Shown here in pieces: positions 1 through 7,001 of a stretch of 64,000 bases of DNA. The stretch covers positions 755,970-819,969 of the forward strand of contig JAFLBX010000001.1 of NCBI GenBank assembly GCA_017303675.1. Reading direction: 5' to 3'. The notes beneath the pieces are model-generated. The model saw only the letters and a program-made list of their open reading frames with translations, had not been told where the DNA came from and searched no databases. Source of the stretch: Ignavibacteria bacterium. Lineage in GTDB: Bacteria > Bacteroidota > Ignavibacteria > Tepidaquicellales > OLB5. The first letter of the stretch is position 1; each line of letters begins with the position of its first letter. The position numbers and the translations under genes were made by a program.

Positions 1-162
1 ACCGCCAATAGCCGGATTACAAGACATTCGGCCAATTGCATCAAGATCCATGGTAACCATTCCAACGGTGCACCCCATACGGGAGGATGTCCATGCGGCT
101 TCAATCCCGGCATGCCCGGCGCCGATTACGATTATATCGAAATGTTTGTTATGTTGTGACAA
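1..162 (-). CDS. mnmG: tRNA uridine-5-carboxymethylaminomethyl modification enzyme MnmG, N-terminal part
   Basis: Only the first ~54 codons are present; the gene runs off the left edge. From a TTG at 162 the reverse strand reads a short lead, then a beta-strand and the FAD-binding loop [10 protein letters not shown], followed by MSCNPAIGG, the N-terminal hallmarks of MnmG (GidA). This FAD enzyme works with MnmE to modify U34 of certain tRNAs, and mnmE lies just upstream on the same strand. TTG is chosen because an in-frame TAG lies nine bases further upstream and no ATG precedes the FAD motif. The 166 bases separating it from the lipoprotein gene hold parS. The family call is very secure; the start codon is less so. 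Confidence 0.93.
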   Translation of the reverse strand, partial: MSQHNKHFDIIVIGAGHAGIEAAWTSSRMGCTVGMVTMDLDAIGRMSCNPAIGG

Positions 163-205
163 TTTTTGCTATAAAATTTTTGATTTTTGCTCATACAGAG
201 CACCC

Positions 206-231
206 TCCCGCCAGCGGCGGGACAAGCTGTC
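206..231. repeat. GC-rich palindromes between mnmG and parS
   Basis: TCCCGCC (206-212) pairs with GGCGGGA (216-222) across an AGC loop, and GACA/TGTC (221-231) forms a second small palindrome. It resembles the other intergenic palindromes in this window. No T-run follows, so a terminator is not supported. Confidence 0.4.
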
Positions 232-306
232 CTCTGCTTTGCGCACCCATCCTTATCAATGGAGCAGAACTATGATGCAGCCTCACTGATGTGGCAAGCA
301 TAACAT

Positions 307-322
307 TGTTTCACGTGAAACA
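307..322. promoter_or_regulatory. parS: parS centromere site (perfect match)
   Basis: TGTTTCACGTGAAACA is identical to the consensus ParB (Spo0J) binding palindrome. Here the palindrome extends to 26 bp (302-327). parS sites cluster near oriC in most bacteria, which fits mnmG, mnmE and dnaA as neighbours. The parA and parB genes are not in the window. The exact 16-bp match makes this call strong. Confidence 0.93.
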
Positions 323-328
323 ATGTTG

Positions 329-772
329 TTAATTGCAGGGATCAATCCCCCACTCATCTTTTCCGCGGCATTTCCAGTTGCGGTTTACAACCACAATCTT
401 CCAGGTTGTCTCATTCTTTTTAACAAGCAGCTCAAATTTTTCTGCCGACATATTTTGGTGGACCGGATTGTGGTTTATCATAACAACGAGCACTCTGCCG
501 TGGGTTTGAGGACTAAGCTCATATGTGAACTTACCTTCTTCGTTGTTATATAAATAATCATGGTAAAACCGGGATAACTCCTCAGGGGAAGATATATCAT
601 ATTTTACAGATAAAATCTTATTTATACCAGAAACATCTTCCGAAATAGAATCTTCCCCACAGCCACAAAACAGGGTTAGAAAACCAGCAAAAAATAGCAC
701 GTTTAATAAATTTACAAATGTTTCACGGGAAACATTCTTTAAAAAAAGCCCATTTTTGCGGATTTGTATCAC
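329..772 (-). CDS. small putative lipoprotein of unknown function
   Basis: A 147-residue protein beginning at a GTG that overlaps the TGA stop of mnmE (GTGA), so it is probably translated in the same operon. After a short basic N-terminus there is a hydrophobic stretch ending in LFCGC, which reads as a lipobox (Cys at about residue 37-38), so it is likely a membrane-anchored lipoprotein. The rest is a soluble mixed domain with no family that I recognise. Codons for NVSRET lie on a near-perfect parS site (719-734), so this stretch of the reading frame is probably constrained at DNA level. ATG starts are lacking near the 5' end. It is considered real because of the tight coupling to mnmE and the signal sequence. 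Confidence 0.7.
   Translation of the reverse strand: MIQIRKNGLFLKNVSRETFVNLLNVLFFAGFLTLFCGCGEDSISEDVSGINKILSVKYDISSPEELSRFYHDYLYNNEEGKFTYELSPQTHGRVLVVMINHNPVHQNMSAEKFELLVKKNETTWKIVVVNRNWKCRGKDEWGIDPCN
719..734. promoter_or_regulatory. parS-like site, one mismatch, inside the lipoprotein gene
   Basis: TGTTTCACGGGAAACA differs from consensus parS only at one central base (G for T). It lies about 400 bp from the perfect site and is within a coding sequence, where it encodes NVSRET on the reverse strand. Chance occurrence of a 15/16 match this close to a perfect parS is unlikely, so a second, weaker ParB site is inferred. Confidence 0.75.
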
Positions 773-2133
773 TTACCAATGCAAAATTTTGAAAATATGT
801 TGTTTAAGATATCAACATTTGCGGTTTTCCCGATGATCTCAGAAATGGAATCCATAGCTGCCCTAATTTCAAATGAAATCAACTCGTTACCGCCACCCTG
901 CTGAATTTGTTCTTTTGCATTCACAAGATATTCACAAGATTTCAACAAACAATCTCTGTGTCTTTCATTGGTAATTATCACTTCACTATGGCTATTTTTA
1001 TTAATCAGCTCCTTAGCCCTGGAAATAATGGCGCTTTCAAGTTCGTCCATATTTTCACCTGATTTTGCAGAAACAGCTAATCCATGTTTTGATACCCCCG
1101 GCATTAAGTCAATTTTATTAATCACCTTAATGGTCTTGCTGCTGAAGTCTGTTTCAGAAAGAGCGTCAACCTTAATATCTGAATTTGTTACTTCATCAAT
1201 CTCAAGCACAATATCAGCTTCTTCTATCTTAACTTTTGAGCGCCTTACGCCCTCTTTTTCTATGATATCTATGGTTTCTCGGATACCTGCAGTATCAACC
1301 AGATTGAACCGTATACCGCCCATGATCAGTGGTTCCTCAAGAAAATCACGGGTTGTACCCGGGATATCGCTTACAATTGCGCGATTTTCATTTAGGAAAT
1401 AATTAAAAATACTTGATTTACCGACATTGGGTCGGCCTATTATTGCCAAATTGACGCCGTTTTTGATTATTTTGCCGCTTTCATAACTTTGCGTTAATGA
1501 TTTGAATTTATCAATCAACTTATTGACCTTTTCAAGCAGTACGTTTTTTTCAACCAGGTCAATTCCCTCTTCAGAGAAATCGAGTTCAAGCTCAAGCAGT
1601 GAACAATAATTGATCAGGTCTTCGCGCAGCTTTTTTATCTTTTCGGAAAATTTACCGGTGAGCTGGGCAAGAGCAAGCTTGTTTGCTCCATCGGTTTTAG
1701 CTTTAATAAGATCAGCAACCGCTTCGGCCTGTGCAAGATCCATCTTACCGTTCAGATACGCTCGCTTTGAAAATTCCCCCGGCTCTGCGTGAAACGCTCC
1801 TAGCCGGTTGAGCAGCTCGCTTACTTTTCGGTAAATGAAGCTTCCTCCGTGTGTGGAAATTTCAGCTACATCTTCGCCTGTGTATGAATTAGGAGCTTTG
1901 TAGAATGTAACAACAACTTCATCGATAAATTCCGCACCGTTAAACAAATAGCCATGATGTGTAGTATGTGAGATGTAGTGGTCAATCGGCGCAGCGATAA
2001 AATTCAGATAACTCTTTGATAAACAGTTAGATACGAGCGAAAATGTGTCTTTTCCGCTCAGTCTGATCACTGTTATGCCAGACTCCCCCACCATGGTAGC
2101 CGGCGCAAATATTATTCTGTTATCAAAGCTCAT
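769..2133 (-). CDS. mnmE: tRNA modification GTPase MnmE
   Basis: A full-length 454-residue protein. The N-terminal tetrahydrofolate-binding domain begins IIFAPATMVGESGI. The inserted G domain shows the P-loop GRPNVGKS (233-240), the switch motif DIPGTTRD (256-263), DTAG (280-283) and NKID. The C-terminus ends with the invariant FCIGK motif that carries the reactive cysteine. MnmE acts with MnmG on U34 of tRNAs. It heads a leftward operon mnmE-lipoprotein-mnmG that points away from the origin, divergent from dnaA. All catalytic motifs are intact, and length is normal for the family. Confidence 0.98.
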   Translation of the reverse strand: MSFDNRIIFAPATMVGESGITVIRLSGKDTFSLVSNCLSKSYLNFIAAPIDHYISHTTHHGYLFNGAEFIDEVVVTFYKAPNSYTGEDVAEISTHGGSFIYRKVSELLNRLGAFHAEPGEFSKRAYLNGKMDLAQAEAVADLIKAKTDGANKLALAQLTGKFSEKIKKLREDLINYCSLLELELDFSEEGIDLVEKNVLLEKVNKLIDKFKSLTQSYESGKIIKNGVNLAIIGRPNVGKSSIFNYFLNENRAIVSDIPGTTRDFLEEPLIMGGIRFNLVDTAGIRETIDIIEKEGVRRSKVKIEEADIVLEIDEVTNSDIKVDALSETDFSSKTIKVINKIDLMPGVSKHGLAVSAKSGENMDELESAIISRAKELINKNSHSEVIITNERHRDCLLKSCEYLVNAKEQIQQGGGNELISFEIRAAMDSISEIIGKTANVDILNNIFSKFCIGK

Positions 2134-2189
2134 AACAGCAAAGATAGCGATTAATGATGAGTGAAAAAATGAAGAAGGAGAAACGCAAT

Positions 2190-2217
2190 TTCAAATGTCA
2201 AAATCCAAATGTCAAAA
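2190..2217. repeat. intergenic CAAATGTCAAAA double repeat, copy 1
   Basis: Two tandem units of (C)AAATGTCAAAA separated by a few bases, just past the 5' end of mnmE. Closely similar double units occur at 16193-16219, 23399-23427 and 27011-27037. Function is unknown. Confidence 0.7.
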
Positions 2218-2231
2218 TACATTATAACGTG

Positions 2232-2297
2232 TGACCCCGATGGGGTCAATGTGTTGTGAATAAATTTAGCTATAAATGTGTGACCGCTCTGCGGTCA
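2232..2297. repeat. paired palindromic element (unit 1) in oriC
   Basis: Palindrome TGACCCC/GGGGTCA (2232-2248, loop GAT) and palindrome TGACCGC/GCGGTCA (2281-2297, loop TCT) flank a spacer containing TTTAGCTATAAAT. The same layout recurs at 2515-2579, so palindrome-spacer-palindrome appears to be the unit. The stems differ by paired changes that preserve base pairing. Confidence 0.8.
2255..2263 (-). promoter_or_regulatory. DnaA-box-like 9-mer TGTGAATAA
   Basis: The reverse complement is TTATTCACA, one base from the consensus DnaA box TTATCCACA. It lies in the spacer of a palindromic repeat unit, so it might be incidental to the repeat. Confidence 0.4.
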
Positions 2298-2423
2298 TTT
2301 ATTAGAAAAAAAATATTCAGAAGAAAGAAGCCCGGGGGCTAGAGGAGCCGAACATTCTGACCACCCCGACTCAGGCTTCGCCTGAGCCACGCCTCCTTAA
2401 AAAATGAGGGGAACTTTTGTAAT

Positions 2424-2494
2424 TTGACTCCGCTATGAGTCAAACATTTATAGATAATGGATTATTCTATATCATCCCGACTCCAGCGGAGTCG
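2424..2494. repeat. palindromes TTGACTC/GAGTCAA and CGACTCC/GGAGTCG
   Basis: Two more members of the palindromic family: 2424-2443 (7-bp stem, 6-nt loop) and 2478-2494 (7-bp stem, AGC loop). They lie about 35 bases apart, which matches the spacing of the other paired units. Confidence 0.7.
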
Positions 2495-2514
2495 CACATA
2501 AAAATATGCACATG

Positions 2515-2579
2515 TGACCCCTAGGGGTCAGACTGTTTTGTAAATACTTTTAGCTATAAATATTTAACCGCTCTGCGGT
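2515..2579. repeat. paired palindromic element (unit 2) in oriC
   Basis: TGACCCC/GGGGTCA (2515-2530, loop TA) and ACCGC/GCGGT (2567-2579, loop TCT) flank a spacer with TTTAGCTATAAATAT. It shares the spacer core and the two different stem types with unit 1 at 2232-2297. Confidence 0.8.
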
Positions 2580-2698
2580 CGTGAATATCATAGCTTAAAC
2601 AATTAACGGGATTTACGCGGAATTGTTAATAAACCGTAAGCCGCAATTAACGTAGTGCGTGTATTTAGGGGAAATCAGGTGTATTTCCAATAAAAACA

Positions 2699-2727
2699 TT
2701 GACAAAACTGGTTTTTTTAGCTATTAT
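2699..2727 (+). promoter_or_regulatory. sigma-70-like promoter facing dnaA
   Basis: TTGACA (2699-2704), a 17-base spacer, then TATTAT (2722-2727). It is a near-consensus housekeeping promoter and would give dnaA a leader of roughly 365 nt or drive an origin transcript. It is supported by sequence match only; related phyla often use different promoter signals. Confidence 0.4.
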
Positions 2728-2762
2728 GCAAAGCGAGACTGAGATTTTTAATGTTAATAAGT

Positions 2763-2771
2763 TGTGAATAA
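2763..2771 (-). promoter_or_regulatory. DnaA-box-like 9-mer TGTGAATAA
   Basis: A second TTATTCACA (reverse complement), about 330 bp upstream of dnaA and next to AT-rich DNA, a better-placed DnaA-box candidate than the one at 2255. It is one base from the consensus. Confidence 0.5.
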
Positions 2772-3098
2772 CTGTTCATAGCTTGTTAAAAATTGTTTAA
2801 AACACTCTCCTCTGTTTATATCAATATAATAAAGTTATTAACATTTTTATGTTAACAACACCTCCGCCAAGAGGTTAAAGCAATGATTTTCATAATTTTA
2901 GTTTTTTATTTAAATTGTTAATTACTTTATGAATATTGAAGTTTTTAAATATTTAAAGCGTTTGTTTTAATCTTAATTTTAAATTAACACAGTTTACTCG
3001 TTTAAAATATAAACTTAACCAAACATTAACCGGCAGAAATTTTATGCCGGAATATTTTAACTGACCATTTTATATAATTATTTTTTTAGAAAAAGAAA

Positions 3099-4673
3099 TT
3101 GAACGGACACGAATTACAACACAGTGAAGATACCTATACAGATCAATCCATTTCAAAAAAAGATATAAACGAAAATATTTTTTCATCTGAAAAGAACACT
3201 GCAGATGATATCGCCACAGAAGATTTAAAGCGCCAGGAAGCTTTTAATACATGGACGCGTTTCATGGATATTGTTAAGCTTAATGTATCAGACCTGAAGC
3301 TTAACACATGGTTCAAGCCGATAAAAGCTATTTCGCTTGAAGGCAGTGTGCTGACAATTTCGGTGCCCAGCCAGGATTATTATGAAATGATAATTTCACG
3401 CTTTGGCGATATAGTTATCCGCGCAATAAGATCGATACTCGGCGATGAAGCAAAGATTGTTTATGTTATCGACCCGAAGACAACCTTTTCACAGGAGCCT
3501 GAATTACTCGAGGCTCCCCCGCTGACACATGAATCCGTAAACGTAACGAAGGCCGGCACAGACCAGAACACATTTGATCCGAATTTTTACCGTCCGGGCA
3601 TAACTGCCGTTCAGGTAACACCTGAAAGCGACCCTGCTTTAACACAGAAATGTTTTTTGAATCCGGAATACACCTTTGAAAATTTTGTTAAGGGTAAAAA
3701 TAATGAGTTTGCAACGGCTGCGGCAATATCAATTGCCAATAAACCGGGCGCGCAGTATAACCCGCTTATGCTTTATGGCGGCGTGGGACTTGGTAAAACC
3801 CACTTAATGCAGGCTATAGGCAACCAGATAAAGGCTGCTAACCCGCAGATGAAGATCATGTATCTTTCGGGTCCGGATTTTACCACCAATTTTATTCAAA
3901 GCATCCGCATGAACAAGGCGCATGAATTTGAAAGATTTTATAAATCGCTTGATATGCTGATTGTTGATGATATCCAGTTCTTAGAAGGCAAAGAGAGCAC
4001 TCAGGATTCATTTTTCCAGATATTCAACTCATTGTACCAGCTCAAGAAACAGATAGTTCTTTCATGCGATAAGCCGCCGCATCAGCTCGAAGGTCTTGAA
4101 GAACGCCTGATAACCCGCTTCCAGTGGGGTTTAACGGTGGATATCCAGGCGCCTGATCTGGAAACAAGAATTGCAATCTTAAATAAAAAGTGTGAAAAGG
4201 AAGGATTCGGGGTTCCATATGAGGTGCTCGAATTCATAGCTTTAAATATCAAGGATAACATCCGTTCACTCGAAGGCTGCTTAAAAAGCCTGTTATTCGA
4301 TGCCGAACTTACCCGCTCCCCTATCAATATCGATATGGCCAAACGCAGCGTATTAAAATTCGGCGGCATTAAGAACCGCAGGCAGAATATTGATATCAGC
4401 GTGATAATAGCTTCGGTTTCAAAATACTTTAATATTGATGAATCATTGTTAAGGCTCAAATCAAAGCAGCAGGAAATAGTTCACGCCCGCCATACGGCTA
4501 TGTATCTAAGCAAGGAGCTTACTTCATCATCGCTGCAGACAATAGGCGCGCACTTTGGCGGAAGGAACCATGCAACAGTAATACATGCCTGCAAATGTAT
4601 AGAAGAAGTTATTAACAAAGATCCTTCATTCAAAGATAAACTCGAACAAATCAAGGAGATGTTATTAACATAA
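3099..4673 (+). CDS. dnaA: chromosomal replication initiator protein DnaA
   Basis: A 524-residue protein from a TTG start at 3099. After a roughly 45-residue non-conserved acidic lead comes domain I, then a linker. The AAA+ domain III has Walker A GGVGLGKTH (about 227-235), Walker B LIVDDIQF (about 287) and the sensor region ending LITRFQWGL. Domain IV has the DnaA-box-binding signature GGRNHATVIHA near the C-terminus. DnaA binds oriC and opens it for replisome loading. The N-terminal lead is longer than usual and no ATG lies between it and domain I, so the true start could be debated. A clear intrinsic terminator follows at 4702-4738. Confidence 0.98.
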   Translation: MNGHELQHSEDTYTDQSISKKDINENIFSSEKNTADDIATEDLKRQEAFNTWTRFMDIVKLNVSDLKLNTWFKPIKAISLEGSVLTISVPSQDYYEMIISRFGDIVIRAIRSILGDEAKIVYVIDPKTTFSQEPELLEAPPLTHESVNVTKAGTDQNTFDPNFYRPGITAVQVTPESDPALTQKCFLNPEYTFENFVKGKNNEFATAAAISIANKPGAQYNPLMLYGGVGLGKTHLMQAIGNQIKAANPQMKIMYLSGPDFTTNFIQSIRMNKAHEFERFYKSLDMLIVDDIQFLEGKESTQDSFFQIFNSLYQLKKQIVLSCDKPPHQLEGLEERLITRFQWGLTVDIQAPDLETRIAILNKKCEKEGFGVPYEVLEFIALNIKDNIRSLEGCLKSLLFDAELTRSPINIDMAKRSVLKFGGIKNRRQNIDISVIIASVSKYFNIDESLLRLKSKQQEIVHARHTAMYLSKELTSSSLQTIGAHFGGRNHATVIHACKCIEEVINKDPSFKDKLEQIKEMLLT

Positions 4674-4701
4674 AAATGTTGATACATCATAAATTTATAT
4701 C

Positions 4702-4738
4702 AAGCTATCCACAATACACGGATAGCTTTTGTTTTTTA
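4702..4738 (+). terminator. Rho-independent terminator of dnaA
   Basis: A perfect 9-bp stem AAGCTATCC/GGATAGCTT (4702-4710 and 4720-4728) with a 9-nt loop is followed by TTGTTTTTT. It lies 29 bases past the dnaA stop. Confidence 0.85.
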
Positions 4739-5056
4739 TAATATGTGTGTTGGCTGATGTTAACAAACTGACATATATTTAACAAAGATGTTAACAAAAA
4801 ATATGTTTATTAGTTTTATTTTCATTCTATATTTAAAGATAAGTAGTTAAATTTATACTTATAAACAGTACTACTACTACATCTTTTTTTTATTATATAA
4901 TAAAGAATAAGTATAGTAATTAAATCCTGAGCGCAAGCGAAGGATCTCATCAATAGAAAATTTATTTATATTGAATTTTGAAATCACTTTTAAAAAATAA
5001 TTTATCTAAAATATTAGTTATCTGAATGAGACACTTCACTTCGTTCAGTGTTTAAT
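4739..5056. other. AT-rich dnaA-recN intergenic region with TGTTAACAA repeats
   Basis: No gene is seen here. The direct repeat GATGTTAACAAA occurs twice (4756-4767 and 4787-4798); its core TGTTAACAA also occurs upstream of dnaA (2850-2858). A run of ACT triplets lies near 4870-4880, and a palindromic repeat at 4923-4948. The downstream side of dnaA may contribute to the origin, which is an inference. Confidence 0.5.
4923..4948. repeat. TCCTGAGCG-type palindromic repeat, intergenic copy
   Basis: An imperfect hairpin with arms ATCCT and AGGAT around CGCAAGCG, about 110 bases upstream of recN. The reverse complement of 6293-6317 inside recN matches it at all but two or three positions of about 25, so the intergenic and coding copies clearly belong to one family. 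Confidence 0.8.
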
Positions 5057-6769
5057 ATGCTCGAAAAACTCACAATAAAAAATTACCTGCTGTTAAAGAA
5101 CATTGAAATTGATCTTTCAAAGGGATTTAACATTATTACCGGTGAAACCGGCGCGGGTAAATCAATACTTATCAACGCTCTTAATTTATTGCTGGGCGGC
5201 AGGGCTGATTATTCAATTATCAGCAAAAGTAAGGATAAGATGATAATTGAAGGGATAGTGAGTATTTCCAGGGATAATAAGGCTGCAATCGGCAAAATCC
5301 TGAAAGAGCGCGAAATTGAATCTTTAGGTGAAAATATTATAATAAGGCGTGAATTATATACCAAGGCTTACAGCCGGTGTTTTATCAACGATACGCCGGT
5401 TGGCACCAACGATCTGAAGGAGCTTGGTGAAATAATAATTGATATTCACTCGCAGAATGAACACCAGTCTTTGCTGAAAAAAGAAATGCATATTGAGCTG
5501 GTTGATTCATACCTGGTAAAAAAAGAAGGCAAAAAGTTTGAAGACAGGCTGAACAGTTATAAACAGGGTTATGAACAACTGTTAATAAAACAAAATGAGT
5601 TTGATGAAATTAACAATAAGAAAAGTGATCTTGACAGTAAACGAAGTTTTATAGATTTTCAGCTGAAAGAAATTAATGAAACTGACCCTCTGCAGGGTGA
5701 AGATGAAGAGCTTGAAAATGAACTTAAGACCGGCGAGAATATAGAAGGTATTAGGGAATCATTAACGCTTGCATATTCCAATCTATATGATGATTCAGGC
5801 AGCGTGCTTGAGAGAATAAAAATAGTTGAAAAAGAGCTTGGCAAAATAGGGGAGTATAACACAGATATCCAGAAAATACTGGGTGATGTCAGCGAATCAA
5901 CAACAGCGCTTCGTGAGGCGAGCCGCCTGATAGGCTCACTGCTTGATAACCTGAATTTTGACCCGGCAAGAGTTGAGGAAATCCGCGAAAGGCTGTATAA
6001 GCTGCAGTTCTTAAAGAAAAAATACGGCGGCTCAATTGATGAAGTAATAAAGCTGAAGGAAACCCTGGAAAAAGACCTTGGACTGGTAGATAATTTTGAT
6101 GAAACTATAAGCAATCTGAAAAAAGAAATTGATGAGCTGGTTAAAGAGCTTTTCAAAAAAGCAGGGGAGCTATCAAAGATTCGCAGGGAAAAATCAAAAC
6201 AGCTTGAGACTGAGACAGTAAAAATTTTAAAAGAAGTAGGATTTGAAAATGCTGAGTTCAGGGTGGATATCAAATCAGCCACCGGTACGAAGGGATCCTT
6301 CGCTAACGCTCAGGATTTAAAGAACAACGGATATGATGATGTAGAATTCATGGTTAAGATAAACAAAGGTGATGAATTTTCATCATTGCGCAAGACTGCA
6401 TCAGGCGGCGAGGTATCGCGTATTATGCTTGCGGTGAAATCGGTATTAGCCGGAGCTGATAAGGTTGATATCCTGGTCTTCGATGAAATTGATACTGGCA
6501 TCAGCGGCCGCATAGCACAGAAGGCGGGAAGGGTAATGAAGGGACTTTCTGCTTACCGCCAGGTTATTGCAATTACTCATTTAGCACAGATAGCCGCGCT
6601 TGCCGACGAACACCTGCTTGTGGAAAAGGAAACCGAAGGTAATTCCACAATTACAAGGATAAGGCCATTGGATAAAAACGAGAAGGTCATTGAGGTTGCA
6701 AAATTACTTAGCGGCGAAAAGGTAACAGACGCAAGTATTAAGAGCGCGAAAGAATTAATGTCAGCGTAA
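5057..6769 (+). CDS. recN: DNA repair protein RecN
   Basis: An SMC-like ATPase that helps repair DNA double-strand breaks. The N-terminus MLEKLTIKNY leads into Walker A GETGAGKS (29-36). A long coiled-coil-forming middle follows, then the ABC signature ASGGEVSRIMLA and Walker B LVFDEIDTG near residue 450-475, and a final THLAQIAALAD motif. The ATG at 5057 is preferred to the GTG at 5048 because RecN proteins begin at the ML(x)LTIKN motif. The oddity is codons 413-420 (GSFANAQD), which are a copy of an intergenic palindromic repeat read in frame, just before the C-terminal ATPase lobe. Length is about 570 residues, near normal for RecN. Confidence 0.97.
   Translation: MLEKLTIKNYLLLKNIEIDLSKGFNIITGETGAGKSILINALNLLLGGRADYSIISKSKDKMIIEGIVSISRDNKAAIGKILKEREIESLGENIIIRRELYTKAYSRCFINDTPVGTNDLKELGEIIIDIHSQNEHQSLLKKEMHIELVDSYLVKKEGKKFEDRLNSYKQGYEQLLIKQNEFDEINNKKSDLDSKRSFIDFQLKEINETDPLQGEDEELENELKTGENIEGIRESLTLAYSNLYDDSGSVLERIKIVEKELGKIGEYNTDIQKILGDVSESTTALREASRLIGSLLDNLNFDPARVEEIRERLYKLQFLKKKYGGSIDEVIKLKETLEKDLGLVDNFDETISNLKKEIDELVKELFKKAGELSKIRREKSKQLETETVKILKEVGFENAEFRVDIKSATGTKGSFANAQDLKNNGYDDVEFMVKINKGDEFSSLRKTASGGEVSRIMLAVKSVLAGADKVDILVFDEIDTGISGRIAQKAGRVMKGLSAYRQVIAITHLAQIAALADEHLLVEKETEGNSTITRIRPLDKNEKVIEVAKLLSGEKVTDASIKSAKELMSA
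6293..6317. repeat. palindromic repeat copy inside recN coding sequence
   Basis: The reverse complement of this stretch matches the intergenic repeat at 4923-4948 except in the loop. Read in the recN frame it encodes GSFANAQDL. The surrounding codons look like ordinary RecN, so the repeat is inferred to be an in-frame insertion into a surface loop. Confidence 0.8.
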
Positions 6770-6780
6770 TATTATAAGTT

Positions 6781-6830
6781 CCCCTCCTTTTCTAAGGAGG
6801 GGAAAGACCGCCGAAGGCGGGATGGGGTGG
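6781..6830. repeat. CCCCTCC/GGAGGGG hairpin repeat after recN
   Basis: CCCCTCCTT (6781-6789) pairs with AAGGAGGGG (6794-6802), followed by CCGCC/GGCGG (6808-6820) and GGGATGGGGTGG. It belongs to the pyrimidine-rich palindromes also seen at 9449, 9643, 43120 and 44265. It may end recN transcription, but there is no T-run. From 6831 to 7001 there is a further small palindrome, AAGGTTT/AAACCTT, and nothing else that I can name. Confidence 0.6.
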
Positions 6831-7001
6831 TTTCAGAAAAACTAAATTCAACATAATTTTTAGTATACCCAAGTAACAGCTCTGTTGCCATGGCTGGATA
6901 AGCTGTCATAACTCGCCAAGGTTTGTTAAACCTTACTTTCCATAAAACGGAGGGAAGCTATCTGTATTTAGAGTTAACTTTTAAGAATCAACAAGATTAA
7001 A

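Larger units (their letters stand above)
2134..3098. other. oriC: probable replication origin (oriC), 965 bp non-coding
   Basis: This is the intergenic region between divergent mnmE and dnaA. It holds no plausible gene. It contains a CAAATGTCAAAA repeat (2190-2217), six palindromic repeats (2232-2579), two TGTGAATAA DnaA-box-like 9-mers, a TGTTAACAA element (2850-2858) and a very AT-rich stretch (about 2870-3098) that could be the unwinding element. The flanking parS sites and the switch of gene direction here support an origin. The precise origin core is inferred; no functional box cluster of the E. coli kind is seen. Confidence 0.75.

Noticed and set aside
50-289. Rightward open frame over mnmG and parS
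   Set aside because: It overlaps the mnmG start on the opposite strand and the parS region, and the protein looks random.
968-1402. 144-codon open frame opposite mnmE
   Set aside because: Shadow of the secure mnmE frame, with Ser/Ile-rich composition typical of antisense frames.
2190-2600. Possible CRISPR array in the repeat-rich origin region
   Set aside because: Repeats are short palindromes of several kinds with irregular spacing and no constant direct repeat or unique spacers of equal size; no cas genes nearby.
5659-6282. 207-codon reverse open frame inside recN
   Set aside because: Antisense of a coiled-coil region; extreme Ser content, no start context or homology.
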